Of a DNA stretch of 64,000 bases, positions 9,234-17,594 are shown piece by piece. A program made the position numbers and the translations under genes. The stretch comes from Frigoribacterium sp. PhB24. GTDB taxonomy: Bacteria; Actinomycetota; Actinomycetes; Actinomycetales; Microbacteriaceae. Within the stretch, counting starts at the first letter, position 1. Each line of letters begins with the position of its first letter. Below the pieces are notes generated by a model. The model was not told the origin of the DNA. It worked only from the letters and a program-made list of their open reading frames with translations, and ran no database searches. Location: assembly GCF_003755185.1 (NCBI RefSeq), contig NZ_RKIC01000011.1:423342-487341 (forward strand), written 5' to 3'.

Positions 9234-10058
9234 ATGGGATTCCTCGACCGCCTCCTCGGCCGCGAGCCGCAGCAGGGCCAGCCTCAACAGCAGTCCGCTC
9301 CGCAGGGCTACCGGTACGGTCAGCAGAGCTACGAGCAGCCCGCCGCCCCACAGCAGGGCTACGACCAGCAGGGCTACGACCAGCAGGGCTACGGCCAGCA
9401 GCCGTCGGTCCAGCCCGCGTCCGGGCGCCCCGCTGGTCCGGCCCGCAGCGACGACGAGATCGCCGTCGAGCGCTACCGCTACCTGCTGAAGACGGCCCCG
9501 CCCGAGACCATCGAGCAGGTGCACGCCGAGGCCTTCGCGAAGCTCAGCCCCGAGCAGCGCCGCCTGGTCTTCGACCAGTTGACGGCCGAGTCGAGCCCCG
9601 GTGAGGCACCCCGCGGTGACGACGCCGGTTCGCTCGCCCAAGCGGCGACCCGCTCCGAGTTGCGCCGGCCCGGCACGCTCGAGCGCACCCTCGGCGGCGG
9701 CGCGACCGGTCAGCAGCAGGTCGGCCCGAACGGCCAGCCCGTGCGCCAGGGGCCCGGGATGGGCTCGATCATCGGCGGATCGATCCTGGGCACGGTCGCG
9801 GGTTACGTCATCGGGTCGACCCTGATGAGTGCGTTCCTGCCCGACGCGGGCGCGACGGCGGACGGAGGCGCGGGGGACGACCCCGGCGCCGACCAGGGCA
9901 CCGAGGGCGACGGGGAAGCGGACGCGGGTGCCGACGGCGGGACCGAGACGGCGAGTGACGGCGGCGGCGACTTCGGTGCCGACACGGGTGGCGACTTCGG
10001 CGGAGGCGACTTCGGTGGCGGTTTCGGCGACTTCGGCGGCGGCGACTTCGACATCTGA
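9234..10058 (+). CDS. low-complexity membrane-spanning protein with QGY repeats and Gly/Asp/Phe tail
   Basis: The 274-residue product starts MGFLDRLLGREPQQ, followed by a Gln/Gly/Tyr-rich stretch with three near-identical QQGYDQQGY-type units (about residues 41-60). A helical, conserved-looking domain follows (VERYRYLLKTAPPETIEQVHAEAF...LSPEQRRLVFDQL). There is one hydrophobic segment (GSIIGGSILGTVAGYVIGSTLMSAFL, about residues 178-203). The acidic tail ends in GGGDFGG repeats. Similar proteins in actinobacteria are sometimes mislabelled cation-transporting ATPase; no ATPase motif exists here. The composition resembles prion-like, phase-separating segments. Function unknown. Confidence 0.7.
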   Translation: MGFLDRLLGREPQQGQPQQQSAPQGYRYGQQSYEQPAAPQQGYDQQGYDQQGYGQQPSVQPASGRPAGPARSDDEIAVERYRYLLKTAPPETIEQVHAEAFAKLSPEQRRLVFDQLTAESSPGEAPRGDDAGSLAQAATRSELRRPGTLERTLGGGATGQQQVGPNGQPVRQGPGMGSIIGGSILGTVAGYVIGSTLMSAFLPDAGATADGGAGDDPGADQGTEGDGEADAGADGGTETASDGGGDFGADTGGDFGGGDFGGGFGDFGGGDFDI

Positions 10059-10147
10059 GACCTGAGCGTCGACCCGGGCCGGGCCCCTCGCCGCGGACTA
10101 GCGTCGAGGGTCCGCCCACCACCCGCCGTCAGGCCCCAGGGAGCACC

Positions 10148-11158
10148 ATGACCAGCACCAGAGTCGCCGTCGTCACCGGAGGGTCGGCCGGTCTCGGCCG
10201 TGCCACCGTCCGAGAGCTCGCCGCCCGCGGCTGGGACGTCGCGGTCCTCGCCCGAGGCCAGGACGGGCTCGACGGGGCCGTGCGAGACGTCCAGGCCGCC
10301 GGGCGCCGAGCTCTCGGCATCGCGACCGACGTGGCCGACCGGGTCCAGGTCGAGACCGCGGCCGACCGCGTCGAGGCCGAGCTCGGACCCATCGACCTCT
10401 GGGTCAACGACGCCATGGTCGGCGTCTTCGGTGAGTTCCTCGAGACCGATCCCGACGACTTCGAACGGGCGACGGCCGTCAACTACTTCGGCTTCGTCAA
10501 CGGGACGCGTGCGGCGCTGTCACGCATGGTTCCCCGGGACCGGGGGCACGTGATCCAGGTCGGGTCGGCCCTCGCCCATCGCGGCATCCCGCTCCAGGCC
10601 TCGTACTGCGGCGCGAAGCACGCCGTGCAGGGCTTCACGGAGTCCGTGACGACCGAGCTCATCCACAACAAGAGCTCGGTGCGCATCAGCACGGTCGACA
10701 TGCCGGCTCTCAACACGATCCAGTTCAACTGGGTGCGGTCGACCCTTCCCGACCACCCCCAACCGGTGCCGCCCATCTTCGAGCCCGAGGTCGGGGCCCG
10801 GGCGATCGCCGACGTCGCCGACAAGCCGCGTCGTCGGACCTGGCTCGGCGAGCCGACCGTCATGACGGTGCTGGGCAACCGCTTCGTGGCGAACTTCCTC
10901 GACGTCTACCTGGCCAAGAGCGGGTACTCGGGTCAGCAGGCACCCGACAAGAGCGAACCCATGCTGCCCGACAACCTCTACGAGCCCACGACCGGCGACC
11001 AGGGTGCCCGGGGCATCTTCAGCGACCGAGCCCGCAGCACGAGCCCGCAGGTCTGGTACACCCGTCATCGTGCCCTGACCGTGGGTGCCGCGCTCGGGGC
11101 CTCCGCGGCCGCCGCCGCCGCCGTCGTGGGCCGGGTGACCCGAGGACGTCGCGCATGA
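10148..11158 (+). CDS. SDR family oxidoreductase with C-terminal extension
   Basis: The 336-residue product has the classical SDR cofactor motif VVTGGSAGLGRA at the N-terminus and the catalytic YCGAK (Tyr-x-x-x-Lys) near residue 155. The usual NNAG is replaced by NDAM. A C-terminal extension of about 90 residues ends in an Ala-rich hydrophobic helix and RGRR, suggesting membrane attachment. AGGGAG precedes the ATG. A four-base ATGA overlap with the FAD oxidoreductase, followed closely by an SRPBCC gene, points to one three-gene operon acting on a hydrophobic substrate. Confidence 0.85.
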   Translation: MTSTRVAVVTGGSAGLGRATVRELAARGWDVAVLARGQDGLDGAVRDVQAAGRRALGIATDVADRVQVETAADRVEAELGPIDLWVNDAMVGVFGEFLETDPDDFERATAVNYFGFVNGTRAALSRMVPRDRGHVIQVGSALAHRGIPLQASYCGAKHAVQGFTESVTTELIHNKSSVRISTVDMPALNTIQFNWVRSTLPDHPQPVPPIFEPEVGARAIADVADKPRRRTWLGEPTVMTVLGNRFVANFLDVYLAKSGYSGQQAPDKSEPMLPDNLYEPTTGDQGARGIFSDRARSTSPQVWYTRHRALTVGAALGASAAAAAAVVGRVTRGRRA

Positions 11159-12618
11159 GCGCCGTGCCCGAGGTCGACGCCGTCGTCGTCGGCGCGGGCC
11201 CGAACGGGCTCGCCGCGGCCGTCGTGCTCGCCCGGGCGGGCCTGCGAGTCGAGGTCGTCGAACGTGCCGACACCATCGGTGGTGGAGCCCGGACCGCCGA
11301 GGTGACCCTGCCCGGTTTCCGACACGACATCTGTTCGGCCGTCCACCCGATGGCGCTCGCCTCGGGGTTCTTCCAGCGGTTCCAGCTCGACCGTCGCATC
11401 GAGTTGACGGTGCCCGAGATCTCGTACGCGCACCCGCTCGACGGCGGACGGGCCGGGATCGCCTACCGCGACCTCGAGCGGACGGCCGAGGGGCTCGGCG
11501 CCGACGGGGCGGCGTGGACACGCCTCCTCAGGGGGCTCGTCGAGCGCGAGCCGCGCATGGCGAGGTTCACGATGCGCGAGCTCGTCCGCGTACCCGACGA
11601 CCCGGTCACCATGGCCCGCTTCGGTCTCGCCGCGCTGTCGCAGAGCGGCCCGTGGTGGAACGCCGGGTTCTCGGGCGTCGAGGCCCCCGCCATGCTGGCC
11701 GGTGTGATGGCCCACGCCATCCGCCCGATGCCCAGCCTGTCGACCTCGGCCGCCGGACTCGTGCTGGCCGTGCACGCGCACGCGCGGGGCTGGCCGGTGC
11801 CGACCGGTGGCAGCCAGTCGATCGTCGACGCCATGGCCGACGACGTCCGGGCCCACGGAGGCACGATCACGACGGGCGTGGACGTCACGTCGATCGACGA
11901 ACTGCCCACGGCGCGGGCCACGATCTTCGACACGAGCGCCCGTGCCCTGGCCGACATCGCGGGCAGCCGTCTGCCCGACCGGTACGAGCGCGCCCTTCGC
12001 CGCTTCCGCTACGGCAACGCCGCGGCCAAGGTCGACTTCGCCCTGTCCGGCCCCGTGCCCTGGGCGAACGAGGAGGCCCGCCGCAGCCCGACCCTGCACC
12101 TCGGGGGCACGCGGGCCGAGATCGCCTCGGGCGAGCACGACGTCGCCTCGGGCCGACACGCGCGCACGCCCTACGTGCTGGTCGCCCAGGCCGGCGTGGT
12201 CGACGGCACGCGTGCGCCGGACGGCCAGCAGGCGCTCTGGGCGTACACGCACGTGCCGCGCGGTTCGACGGTCGACCAGACCGAGACCGTCATCGCGGGC
12301 ATCGAGCGCTTCGCCCCGGGGTTCCGCGACACGATCCTCGCGACGCACAGCCGCACGGCCGTCGACCTCGAGCGGCACGACCCGAACTACATCGGCGGCG
12401 ACATCGCGTCCGGGGCACCGAGCGTCTGGCAGCTCGCGGCACGACCCACGCTGTCGACCGAGCCGTGGCGCACGCCGACGCCCGGCGTCTACCTCTGCTC
12501 GTCGTCGACTCCGCCCGGGCCGTCGGTGCACGGCCTCGGCGGGGCGTACGCGGCCCGCAGCGCCCTGAAGCACGAATTCGGCATCGATCGGCTGCCCTAC
12601 CTGGGCGTCGACGCCTGA
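11155..12618 (+). CDS. NAD(P)/FAD-dependent oxidoreductase, phytoene-desaturase-like
   Basis: The 487-residue product has an N-terminal FAD-binding motif (VVVGAGPNGLAAAVVLARAG), followed by a second Gly motif (GGGARTAEV) and the typical HAMPMASG-like start of the substrate domain. The C-terminal FAD motif is PGVYLCSSSTPPGPSVHGLGGAYAA. It belongs to the broad phytoene dehydrogenase / CrtI-like superfamily, but there are no carotenoid genes nearby, so the substrate is open. It overlaps the SDR gene by four bases and is followed by a lipid-binding-type SRPBCC gene. Confidence 0.85.
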   Translation: MSAVPEVDAVVVGAGPNGLAAAVVLARAGLRVEVVERADTIGGGARTAEVTLPGFRHDICSAVHPMALASGFFQRFQLDRRIELTVPEISYAHPLDGGRAGIAYRDLERTAEGLGADGAAWTRLLRGLVEREPRMARFTMRELVRVPDDPVTMARFGLAALSQSGPWWNAGFSGVEAPAMLAGVMAHAIRPMPSLSTSAAGLVLAVHAHARGWPVPTGGSQSIVDAMADDVRAHGGTITTGVDVTSIDELPTARATIFDTSARALADIAGSRLPDRYERALRRFRYGNAAAKVDFALSGPVPWANEEARRSPTLHLGGTRAEIASGEHDVASGRHARTPYVLVAQAGVVDGTRAPDGQQALWAYTHVPRGSTVDQTETVIAGIERFAPGFRDTILATHSRTAVDLERHDPNYIGGDIASGAPSVWQLAARPTLSTEPWRTPTPGVYLCSSSTPPGPSVHGLGGAYAARSALKHEFGIDRLPYLGVDA

Positions 12619-12670
12619 CCGCCGGCACGACATCGGCACGTCCCGACCCGATCACTGCGAGGATCTACCC

Positions 12671-13126
12671 ATGAGCACAACCCACCGCTTCATCGAGGCC
12701 TCGCCCCACGACGTCTTCGACGTGTTGGGCGACGGGTGGCTCTTCCCCAGCTGGGTCGTCGGATCGGCGCGCATCCGCGAGGTCGACCTCACCTGGCCGA
12801 GCGTCGAGGCCACCATCCACCACTCGTTCGGCATCTGGCCCCTGGTCATCGACGACGTGACGACGATCCTCGAGTGGGACCCTCCGGTCCGGGCCGTGTT
12901 CCACGCCAAGGGCTGGCCGATGGGTGAGGCCCGGGTCGAGATCGACGTGCGCAACCGCATGGGCGGCTGCTTCGTCACGATGACCGAGTACGCCGTCGCC
13001 GGCCCCGGCCGCCTCGTGCCGAAGCCCGTGATGGACCCGCCGCTGCACTGGCGCAACAAAGAGGCGCTGCAGCGCCTCGCCTGGCTGGCCGAAGGACGCG
13101 TGCGTGACCGCGTCTCGCCCAGTTGA
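12671..13126 (+). CDS. SRPBCC (START-like) family protein
   Basis: The 151-residue product fits the polyketide cyclase / START-like fold: an N-terminal strand and helix (HRFIEASPHDVFDVLGDGWLFPSWV), then alternating strands and a long C-terminal helix. Proteins of this fold bind hydrophobic ligands in a cavity. It is the third gene of the SDR / FAD-oxidoreductase operon, 52 bp after the second, and probably binds the same lipid-like substrate. A strong hairpin begins right after its stop codon. Confidence 0.8.
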   Translation: MSTTHRFIEASPHDVFDVLGDGWLFPSWVVGSARIREVDLTWPSVEATIHHSFGIWPLVIDDVTTILEWDPPVRAVFHAKGWPMGEARVEIDVRNRMGGCFVTMTEYAVAGPGRLVPKPVMDPPLHWRNKEALQRLAWLAEGRVRDRVSPS

Positions 13127-13166
13127 CCCGCGCCTCCTGAGGGTCACCGCGTCGAGGAGGCGCGGG
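13127..13166. terminator. bidirectional hairpin terminator with AGGAGGCGCGGG arms
   Basis: CCCGCGCCTCCT (13127-13138) pairs perfectly with AGGAGGCGCGGG (13155-13166) over 12 bp with a 16-base loop. It fills the gap between two convergent genes (stops at 13126 and 13174), as expected for a shared terminator. There is no T-tract. Confidence 0.7.
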
Positions 13167-13173
13167 CCGGGTC

Positions 13174-14856
13174 TCAGCGCTCGGCCAGCGAGTCGCGCAC
13201 CTTGCGGCGCAGCACCTTGCCGATGAGCGACCTGGGCAGGTCGTCGACGACGACGATGCGCCGTGGCACCTTGTACGGCGTGAGGTGCTTGCGGGCGAAC
13301 GCACGGAGGGCGGCGACGTCGACGTGGGCACCGGGTTTCGTGACGATCGCGGCGGCCACCTGCTCACCGCCGGGCGTCGGCAGTCCGACCACGGCGGCCT
13401 CGGCCACGCCCTCGAACCGGGTCAGCACCTCTTCGACCTCGGACGGCGAGACGTTGAACCCGCCGGTGATGATCAGCTCTTTGATGCGGTCGACGACGCG
13501 CACGAAGCCGTCGTCGTCGATCGTGACGATGTCGCCGGTGCGGAACCAGTCACCGTCGACGAAGACCTCGCCCGACTCTTTCGGCTTGCGGTAGTACCCG
13601 CTGAAGACCTGCGGGCCCCGGACGATGAGCTCACCGCGTTCGCCGGCGGGGACGTCGACCGTGGGGTTCTCGGGGTCGACGACCCGCACCTCGGTGCCCG
13701 GCAGGGGCAGCCCCACCGTGCCCGCGCGACGCGTCGGCCCGACCGGGTTGGCCATGAGCACCGGCGAGCACTCGGACAGGCCGTAGCCCTCGACCAGCCA
13801 GCCACCGGACTCGGCCTCCCACGGTTCGACGACGTCGGCCGAGAGCGGCATGGCGCCCGAGATGGCGACGTCGACGCCCTTCAGCGGGACGCCGGCGTCG
13901 AGTGCGGCCTTCTGCAGGCGGGCGTAGATCGGCGGCACCGCGGGCAGGAAGGTCGGCGGGTGCTTCTTCATCACCTTGAGCACCAGAGCCGGATCGAAGG
14001 CGGGGAAGAGCACGAGCCGGGCACCCATGCTCATGGCGAACGTGAGGCAGAGCGTCAGGCCGTAGGCGTGGAACATCGGCAGCACGGCGTAGACCACGCA
14101 GGTGCCGCGCTCGATGGTGGGCACCCAGGCCTGGGCCTGGGCGGCGTTCGAGAGCAGGTTGTGGTGCGTCAGCTGGGCGCCCTTCGGCGTGCCCGTCGTG
14201 CCACTCGTGTACTGGATGACGGCGAGGTCGGCGGTCGCCGGTCGCGGGTGCTTCGCCTTGATGCGGGACGAGCCGACGATCTTCTCCCACGGGGTGGTGC
14301 CCGACACGCTGGTCGTCAGGCGTTCGCGCGACTGGCGGGCTTTCTTGATCGGCAGGGCCAGGGCGGCGCGGGTGGCGAACGGCATGGCCCGGGTGACGTC
14401 GACCGAGACGAGGTGGTCCACGGCGACGTCGTCGGGGAAGGCCTGGATGGTGTCGACGACCTTGTTCCACGCGATGGCGACCTTCGCGCCGTGGTCCTCG
14501 AACTGGTGACGCAGCTCGCGCGGCGTGTAGAGCGGGTTGTGCTCGACGACGATCGCCCCGAGACGGAGCACCGCGTAGAACGCCACGACGTGCTGCGGGC
14601 CGTTCGGCAGCACGATCGCGACCGTGTCGCCGTGCCCGACGCCGAGCCTGCGCAGACCCTCGGCGGCCCGCGAGATCTGGTCGACGAGCTCGGAGTACGT
14701 CGTCGTCGCACCGAAGAACTCGAGCGCCACCGCCTTCGGGTAGCGCGCCGCAGAAGCCTCGACCAGGTCGAGCAGTGAGCCGTCGACCGGTTCGAGGTCG
14801 TGCGGCACGCCGGGTGCGTAGGAGTCGAGCCAGGGACGAGCGCTGTCGGTGGTCAC
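13174..14856 (-). CDS. fadD: long-chain fatty-acid-CoA ligase (AMP-forming)
   Basis: The 560-residue enzyme carries the adenylate-forming signatures YTSGTTGTPKGAQLTH (P-loop), EGYGLSECSP and GDWFRTGDIVTIDDDGFVRVVDRIKELIITGGFNVSPSEVEE, with the C-terminal catalytic Lys in SLIGKVLRR. It activates fatty acids to acyl-CoA at the cytoplasmic face. A -10-like TAGAGT on the minus strand (14863-14868), six bases before the GTG start, indicates a leaderless transcript. It is a close paralogue of the ligase at 17595-19289; the first about 200 residues align almost without gaps. Confidence 0.9.
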   Translation of the reverse strand: MTTDSARPWLDSYAPGVPHDLEPVDGSLLDLVEASAARYPKAVALEFFGATTTYSELVDQISRAAEGLRRLGVGHGDTVAIVLPNGPQHVVAFYAVLRLGAIVVEHNPLYTPRELRHQFEDHGAKVAIAWNKVVDTIQAFPDDVAVDHLVSVDVTRAMPFATRAALALPIKKARQSRERLTTSVSGTTPWEKIVGSSRIKAKHPRPATADLAVIQYTSGTTGTPKGAQLTHHNLLSNAAQAQAWVPTIERGTCVVYAVLPMFHAYGLTLCLTFAMSMGARLVLFPAFDPALVLKVMKKHPPTFLPAVPPIYARLQKAALDAGVPLKGVDVAISGAMPLSADVVEPWEAESGGWLVEGYGLSECSPVLMANPVGPTRRAGTVGLPLPGTEVRVVDPENPTVDVPAGERGELIVRGPQVFSGYYRKPKESGEVFVDGDWFRTGDIVTIDDDGFVRVVDRIKELIITGGFNVSPSEVEEVLTRFEGVAEAAVVGLPTPGGEQVAAAIVTKPGAHVDVAALRAFARKHLTPYKVPRRIVVVDDLPRSLIGKVLRRKVRDSLAER

Positions 14857-14979
14857 CGGGCCACTCTATCGATCGCCGGGCGTACCCCGTCGGCTCGATG
14901 CCGGCTGGCAAGCTGACCGCGGACGAGGAGGCGCGGCGCAGCATGGTGCTCGACATCACGGAGAGAGGAACGACATATC

Positions 14980-15798
14980 GTGAGCAAGGTCTGGTTCATC
15001 ACCGGTGCATCCAAGGGCTTCGGCCGCGAGTGGGCCGAGGCGGCCCTCGAACGCGGCGACAAGGTCGCGGGCACCGCACGGAAGATCGACGACGTCACGC
15101 CCCTCGTGGACGCGTACGGCGACTCCTTCCTGCCCATCCAGCTCGACGTGAACGACCGCGCGGCCGACGTCGCCGCGGTGCAGCAGGCGGCGGAGCGCTT
15201 CGGACGCCTGGACGTCGTCGTGAACAACGCCGGCTTCGGCCACTTCGGCATGATCGAGGAGATCACCGAGGACGAGGCGCGTGCCCAGCTCGAGACGAAC
15301 CTGTTCGGCGCCCTCTGGGTGTCGCAGGCCGCGCTGCCCATCATGCGCGAGCAGGGCTCGGGCCACATCGTCCAGGTCTCGAGCATCGGCGGCATCAGCG
15401 CGTTCCCGACGGTCGGCATCTACCACGCGTCGAAGTGGGCCCTCGAGGGCTTCAGCCAGTCGCTGGCGCAAGAGGTCGCGGGCTTCGGCATCAAGGTGAC
15501 CCTCGTCGAGCCCGGCGGCTTCTCGACCGACTGGTCGGGCCCGTCCGCCTCGCGCAGCGACGAGCTCGAGGCCTACGCCGAGGTGCGCGAAGCCGCCTCG
15601 AAGCGCCCCTCGGCCGCCGACCCGGGAGACCCGACGGCCACCCGCTCGGCCATTCTGAAGGTCGTCGACGCCGACGAGCCGCCGCTGCGCATCTTCTTCG
15701 GCAAGGCGCCGCTCGAGATCGCCACGAAGGACTACGAATCGCGCCTCGAGACGTGGAACGAGTGGCAGCCCGTCTCGATCGAGGCCCACGGGAACTGA
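14980..15798 (+). CDS. SDR family oxidoreductase
   Basis: The 272-residue product is a classical SDR: FITGASKGFGREWA cofactor loop, NNAGFG at about residue 83, catalytic Ser in QVSSIGG, and YHASK (Tyr-x-x-x-Lys) at about residue 148. The GTG start at 14980 has GAGAGAGGA 8-10 bp upstream. It lies between an acyl-CoA ligase and an MpaB-type oxygenase. The substrate cannot be read from the sequence. A 16-bp hairpin follows it. Confidence 0.88.
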   Translation: MSKVWFITGASKGFGREWAEAALERGDKVAGTARKIDDVTPLVDAYGDSFLPIQLDVNDRAADVAAVQQAAERFGRLDVVVNNAGFGHFGMIEEITEDEARAQLETNLFGALWVSQAALPIMREQGSGHIVQVSSIGGISAFPTVGIYHASKWALEGFSQSLAQEVAGFGIKVTLVEPGGFSTDWSGPSASRSDELEAYAEVREAASKRPSAADPGDPTATRSAILKVVDADEPPLRIFFGKAPLEIATKDYESRLETWNEWQPVSIEAHGN

Positions 15799-15816
15799 CG
15801 CTTCCGCCCGTCACCG

Positions 15817-15862
15817 ACGCCGCGCCTCCTGCCCCCTCCCCGGCACGCAGGAGGCGCGGCGT
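15817..15862. terminator. hairpin terminator with AGGAGGCGCGG core
   Basis: ACGCCGCGCCTCCTGC (15817-15832) pairs perfectly with GCAGGAGGCGCGGCGT (15847-15862), a 16-bp stem with a 14-base loop. It lies 18 bp after the SDR stop codon and ahead of a gene on the same strand, so it should isolate the two transcripts. Confidence 0.7.
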
Positions 15863-15929
15863 GCGTCCGGCGCGGATCGCGCCCGGTGTCCGCCGCGGGC
15901 GTCCAGCCACGGCGGCGCATGATCGAGTC

Positions 15930-16847
15930 ATGCCCGCTCTGACCGAACCGCTCCGCGCCCGCCTGCAGTACACCTTCAACGGGCAGTACACGGGCACGCC
16001 CGAATGGGTCACCGACCTGGAGAAGGGCGACGACGAGGGGTTCTTCCTGCCGGGTTCGGCGGTGTGGGCCGTGCACGGCGCGATGTCGACGATCCCGGCC
16101 GGCGTGCGGGCCCTGCTGGTCCAGGCGCTGCACCCGGGGGCTCTCGCCGGGGTGCACGACCACTCGCGCTTCCGCGAGGACCCACTCGGGCGCCTGGCCG
16201 GCACCATCCGATGGATCTACACCGTCTCGTACGGCAGTCGCGAGGCCGCCACCCACGCGTCGAACTGGGTGACGCGCCTGCACACCAAGGTCGTCGGCAC
16301 GTACGACGACCGGAACGGCGTGAGCCACGACTACGCCGCCAACGACCCCGAGCTGCTCAGCTGGGTGCACATGGCGTTCGCCGACTCATTCCTGGCCGCC
16401 TACCTCGAGTGGGGTCGCGAGCCCGTCCCCGGCGGGCCCGACGCCTACGTCCGCGAATGGGCGACGGCCGGCGAACTGATGGGCGTGCCGAACCCGCCCC
16501 GCAGCGTCGCCGAGATGCAGCACCAGCTGATGGACTTCGACCGTCGGGGAGTGCTCGAGCGCACCGCCCGGACCGACGACGTCGTGAGGTTCATCAAGCG
16601 GCCGCCGCTCTTCCCGGCGCTCAAGGTCGGGTACCCCGTGCTGTTCAACGGTGCGGTCGGCACGTTGCAACCGAGGTTCCGCGAACTGCTCGGGCTGCGC
16701 GCACCGCACGTCGGGCCCGTCGCCCTGCCGACCCGGGGGCCGGCCCAGGCGATGCTCGCGGGCGTCGGGGGAGTCCTCGGCAAGCGGCCGGTCGCCGAGG
16801 AGCACGCCCTCGCCCGCCTCGACCGCATCGGGTGGACGGCCGCCTGA
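15930..16847 (+). CDS. oxygenase MpaB family protein (DUF2236)
   Basis: The 305-residue product has the MpaB/DUF2236 hallmarks: an N-terminal GSAVWAVHGAMSTIPAGVRALLVQALHPGALAGVHDHSRFREDPLGRL-type segment (split across residues 40-92) and a conserved WVHMAFADSFL near residue 145. Members are haem-type oxygenases related to latex-clearing protein and to the MpaB enzyme that cleaves a farnesyl chain. CATGAT then six bases before the ATG suggests a leaderless start. The substrate here is unknown; nearby acyl-CoA ligases fit lipid degradation. Confidence 0.85.
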   Translation: MPALTEPLRARLQYTFNGQYTGTPEWVTDLEKGDDEGFFLPGSAVWAVHGAMSTIPAGVRALLVQALHPGALAGVHDHSRFREDPLGRLAGTIRWIYTVSYGSREAATHASNWVTRLHTKVVGTYDDRNGVSHDYAANDPELLSWVHMAFADSFLAAYLEWGREPVPGGPDAYVREWATAGELMGVPNPPRSVAEMQHQLMDFDRRGVLERTARTDDVVRFIKRPPLFPALKVGYPVLFNGAVGTLQPRFRELLGLRAPHVGPVALPTRGPAQAMLAGVGGVLGKRPVAEEHALARLDRIGWTAA

Positions 16848-16925
16848 CCCCGGCGGGGTCGCGCCCCCTTCCGGCCCCCCTGACCGGGGAGGGCGGGAGC
16901 GCGCACCCGCTGGCAGGATGAGCCG

Positions 16926-17561
16926 GTGCCCGAAGCCAGCCCCCTCGCCGACGCGACCGACGACGGCGCGTCGACCCGCGCCTCCTCGGCTCGGCCGACG
17001 ACGCGGTGGCTGCTCGAGCTGCTGGCGATCGTGCTGGTCGGGCTGGTGTTGTCGTGGGGCGTGCGCACGTTCCTCGTGCGCAGCTTCTCGATCCCGTCGG
17101 GGTCGATGGAGCAGACGCTGATGATCGGCGACCGGATCGTCGTGAACGAGCTCGCCCCCGGCGCGATGCCGCTGCACCGGGGCGACGTCGTGGTGTTCGA
17201 GGACCCGGGCGGGTGGCTCGGCTACGGGGACGACGCCGGACAGTACCTGGTCAAGCGCGTCATCGGCCTGCCGGGCGACCACGTCAGCTGCTGCGACGCG
17301 GACGGGCACGTGCTCGTGGACGGCGAACCCCTCGACGAGCCGTACCTGACCCTGACGGACGGCGGCCCCCGGGCCTCGGCGACCGACTTCGACGTCACCG
17401 TGCCCGAGGGGGCGCTGTGGGTGCTCGGGGACAACCGCGACCACTCGGCGGACTCGCGCGCACACCAGACCGGTCCCTATGCGGGCTTCGTGCCCCTGGA
17501 CGACGTGATCGGGCGCGCATTCGTCATCAGCTGGCCGGTCGAGCGGTGGCAGCGGCTCTGA
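16926..17561 (+). CDS. lepB: signal peptidase I
   Basis: The 211-residue type I signal peptidase has one N-terminal membrane helix (LLELLAIVLVGLVLSWGVRTFLV). The catalytic Ser lies in SFSIPSGSMEQTL (about residue 60), the catalytic Lys in YLVKRVIGLPGD (about residue 111), and the C-terminal box is GDNRDHSADSRAHQTGP. It cleaves Sec/Tat signal peptides on the outer face of the membrane. The GTG start is preceded by CAGGAT and six bases, a leaderless-type arrangement. CCD in HVSCCDADG adds two Cys not needed for catalysis. Stand-alone location, convergent with the next ligase. Confidence 0.93.
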   Translation: MPEASPLADATDDGASTRASSARPTTRWLLELLAIVLVGLVLSWGVRTFLVRSFSIPSGSMEQTLMIGDRIVVNELAPGAMPLHRGDVVVFEDPGGWLGYGDDAGQYLVKRVIGLPGDHVSCCDADGHVLVDGEPLDEPYLTLTDGGPRASATDFDVTVPEGALWVLGDNRDHSADSRAHQTGPYAGFVPLDDVIGRAFVISWPVERWQRL

Positions 17562-17594
17562 GCGGACCGACCGGGCCCGCCCCCGCCTCGGCTC

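Noticed and set aside
14866..14885. CTATCGATCGCCGGGC as a reverse-strand copy of the 16-bp site
   Set aside because: It shares CGAT and ATCG words but not the GATAGNNG core, and the TAGAGT element next to it explains its position as the fadD promoter.
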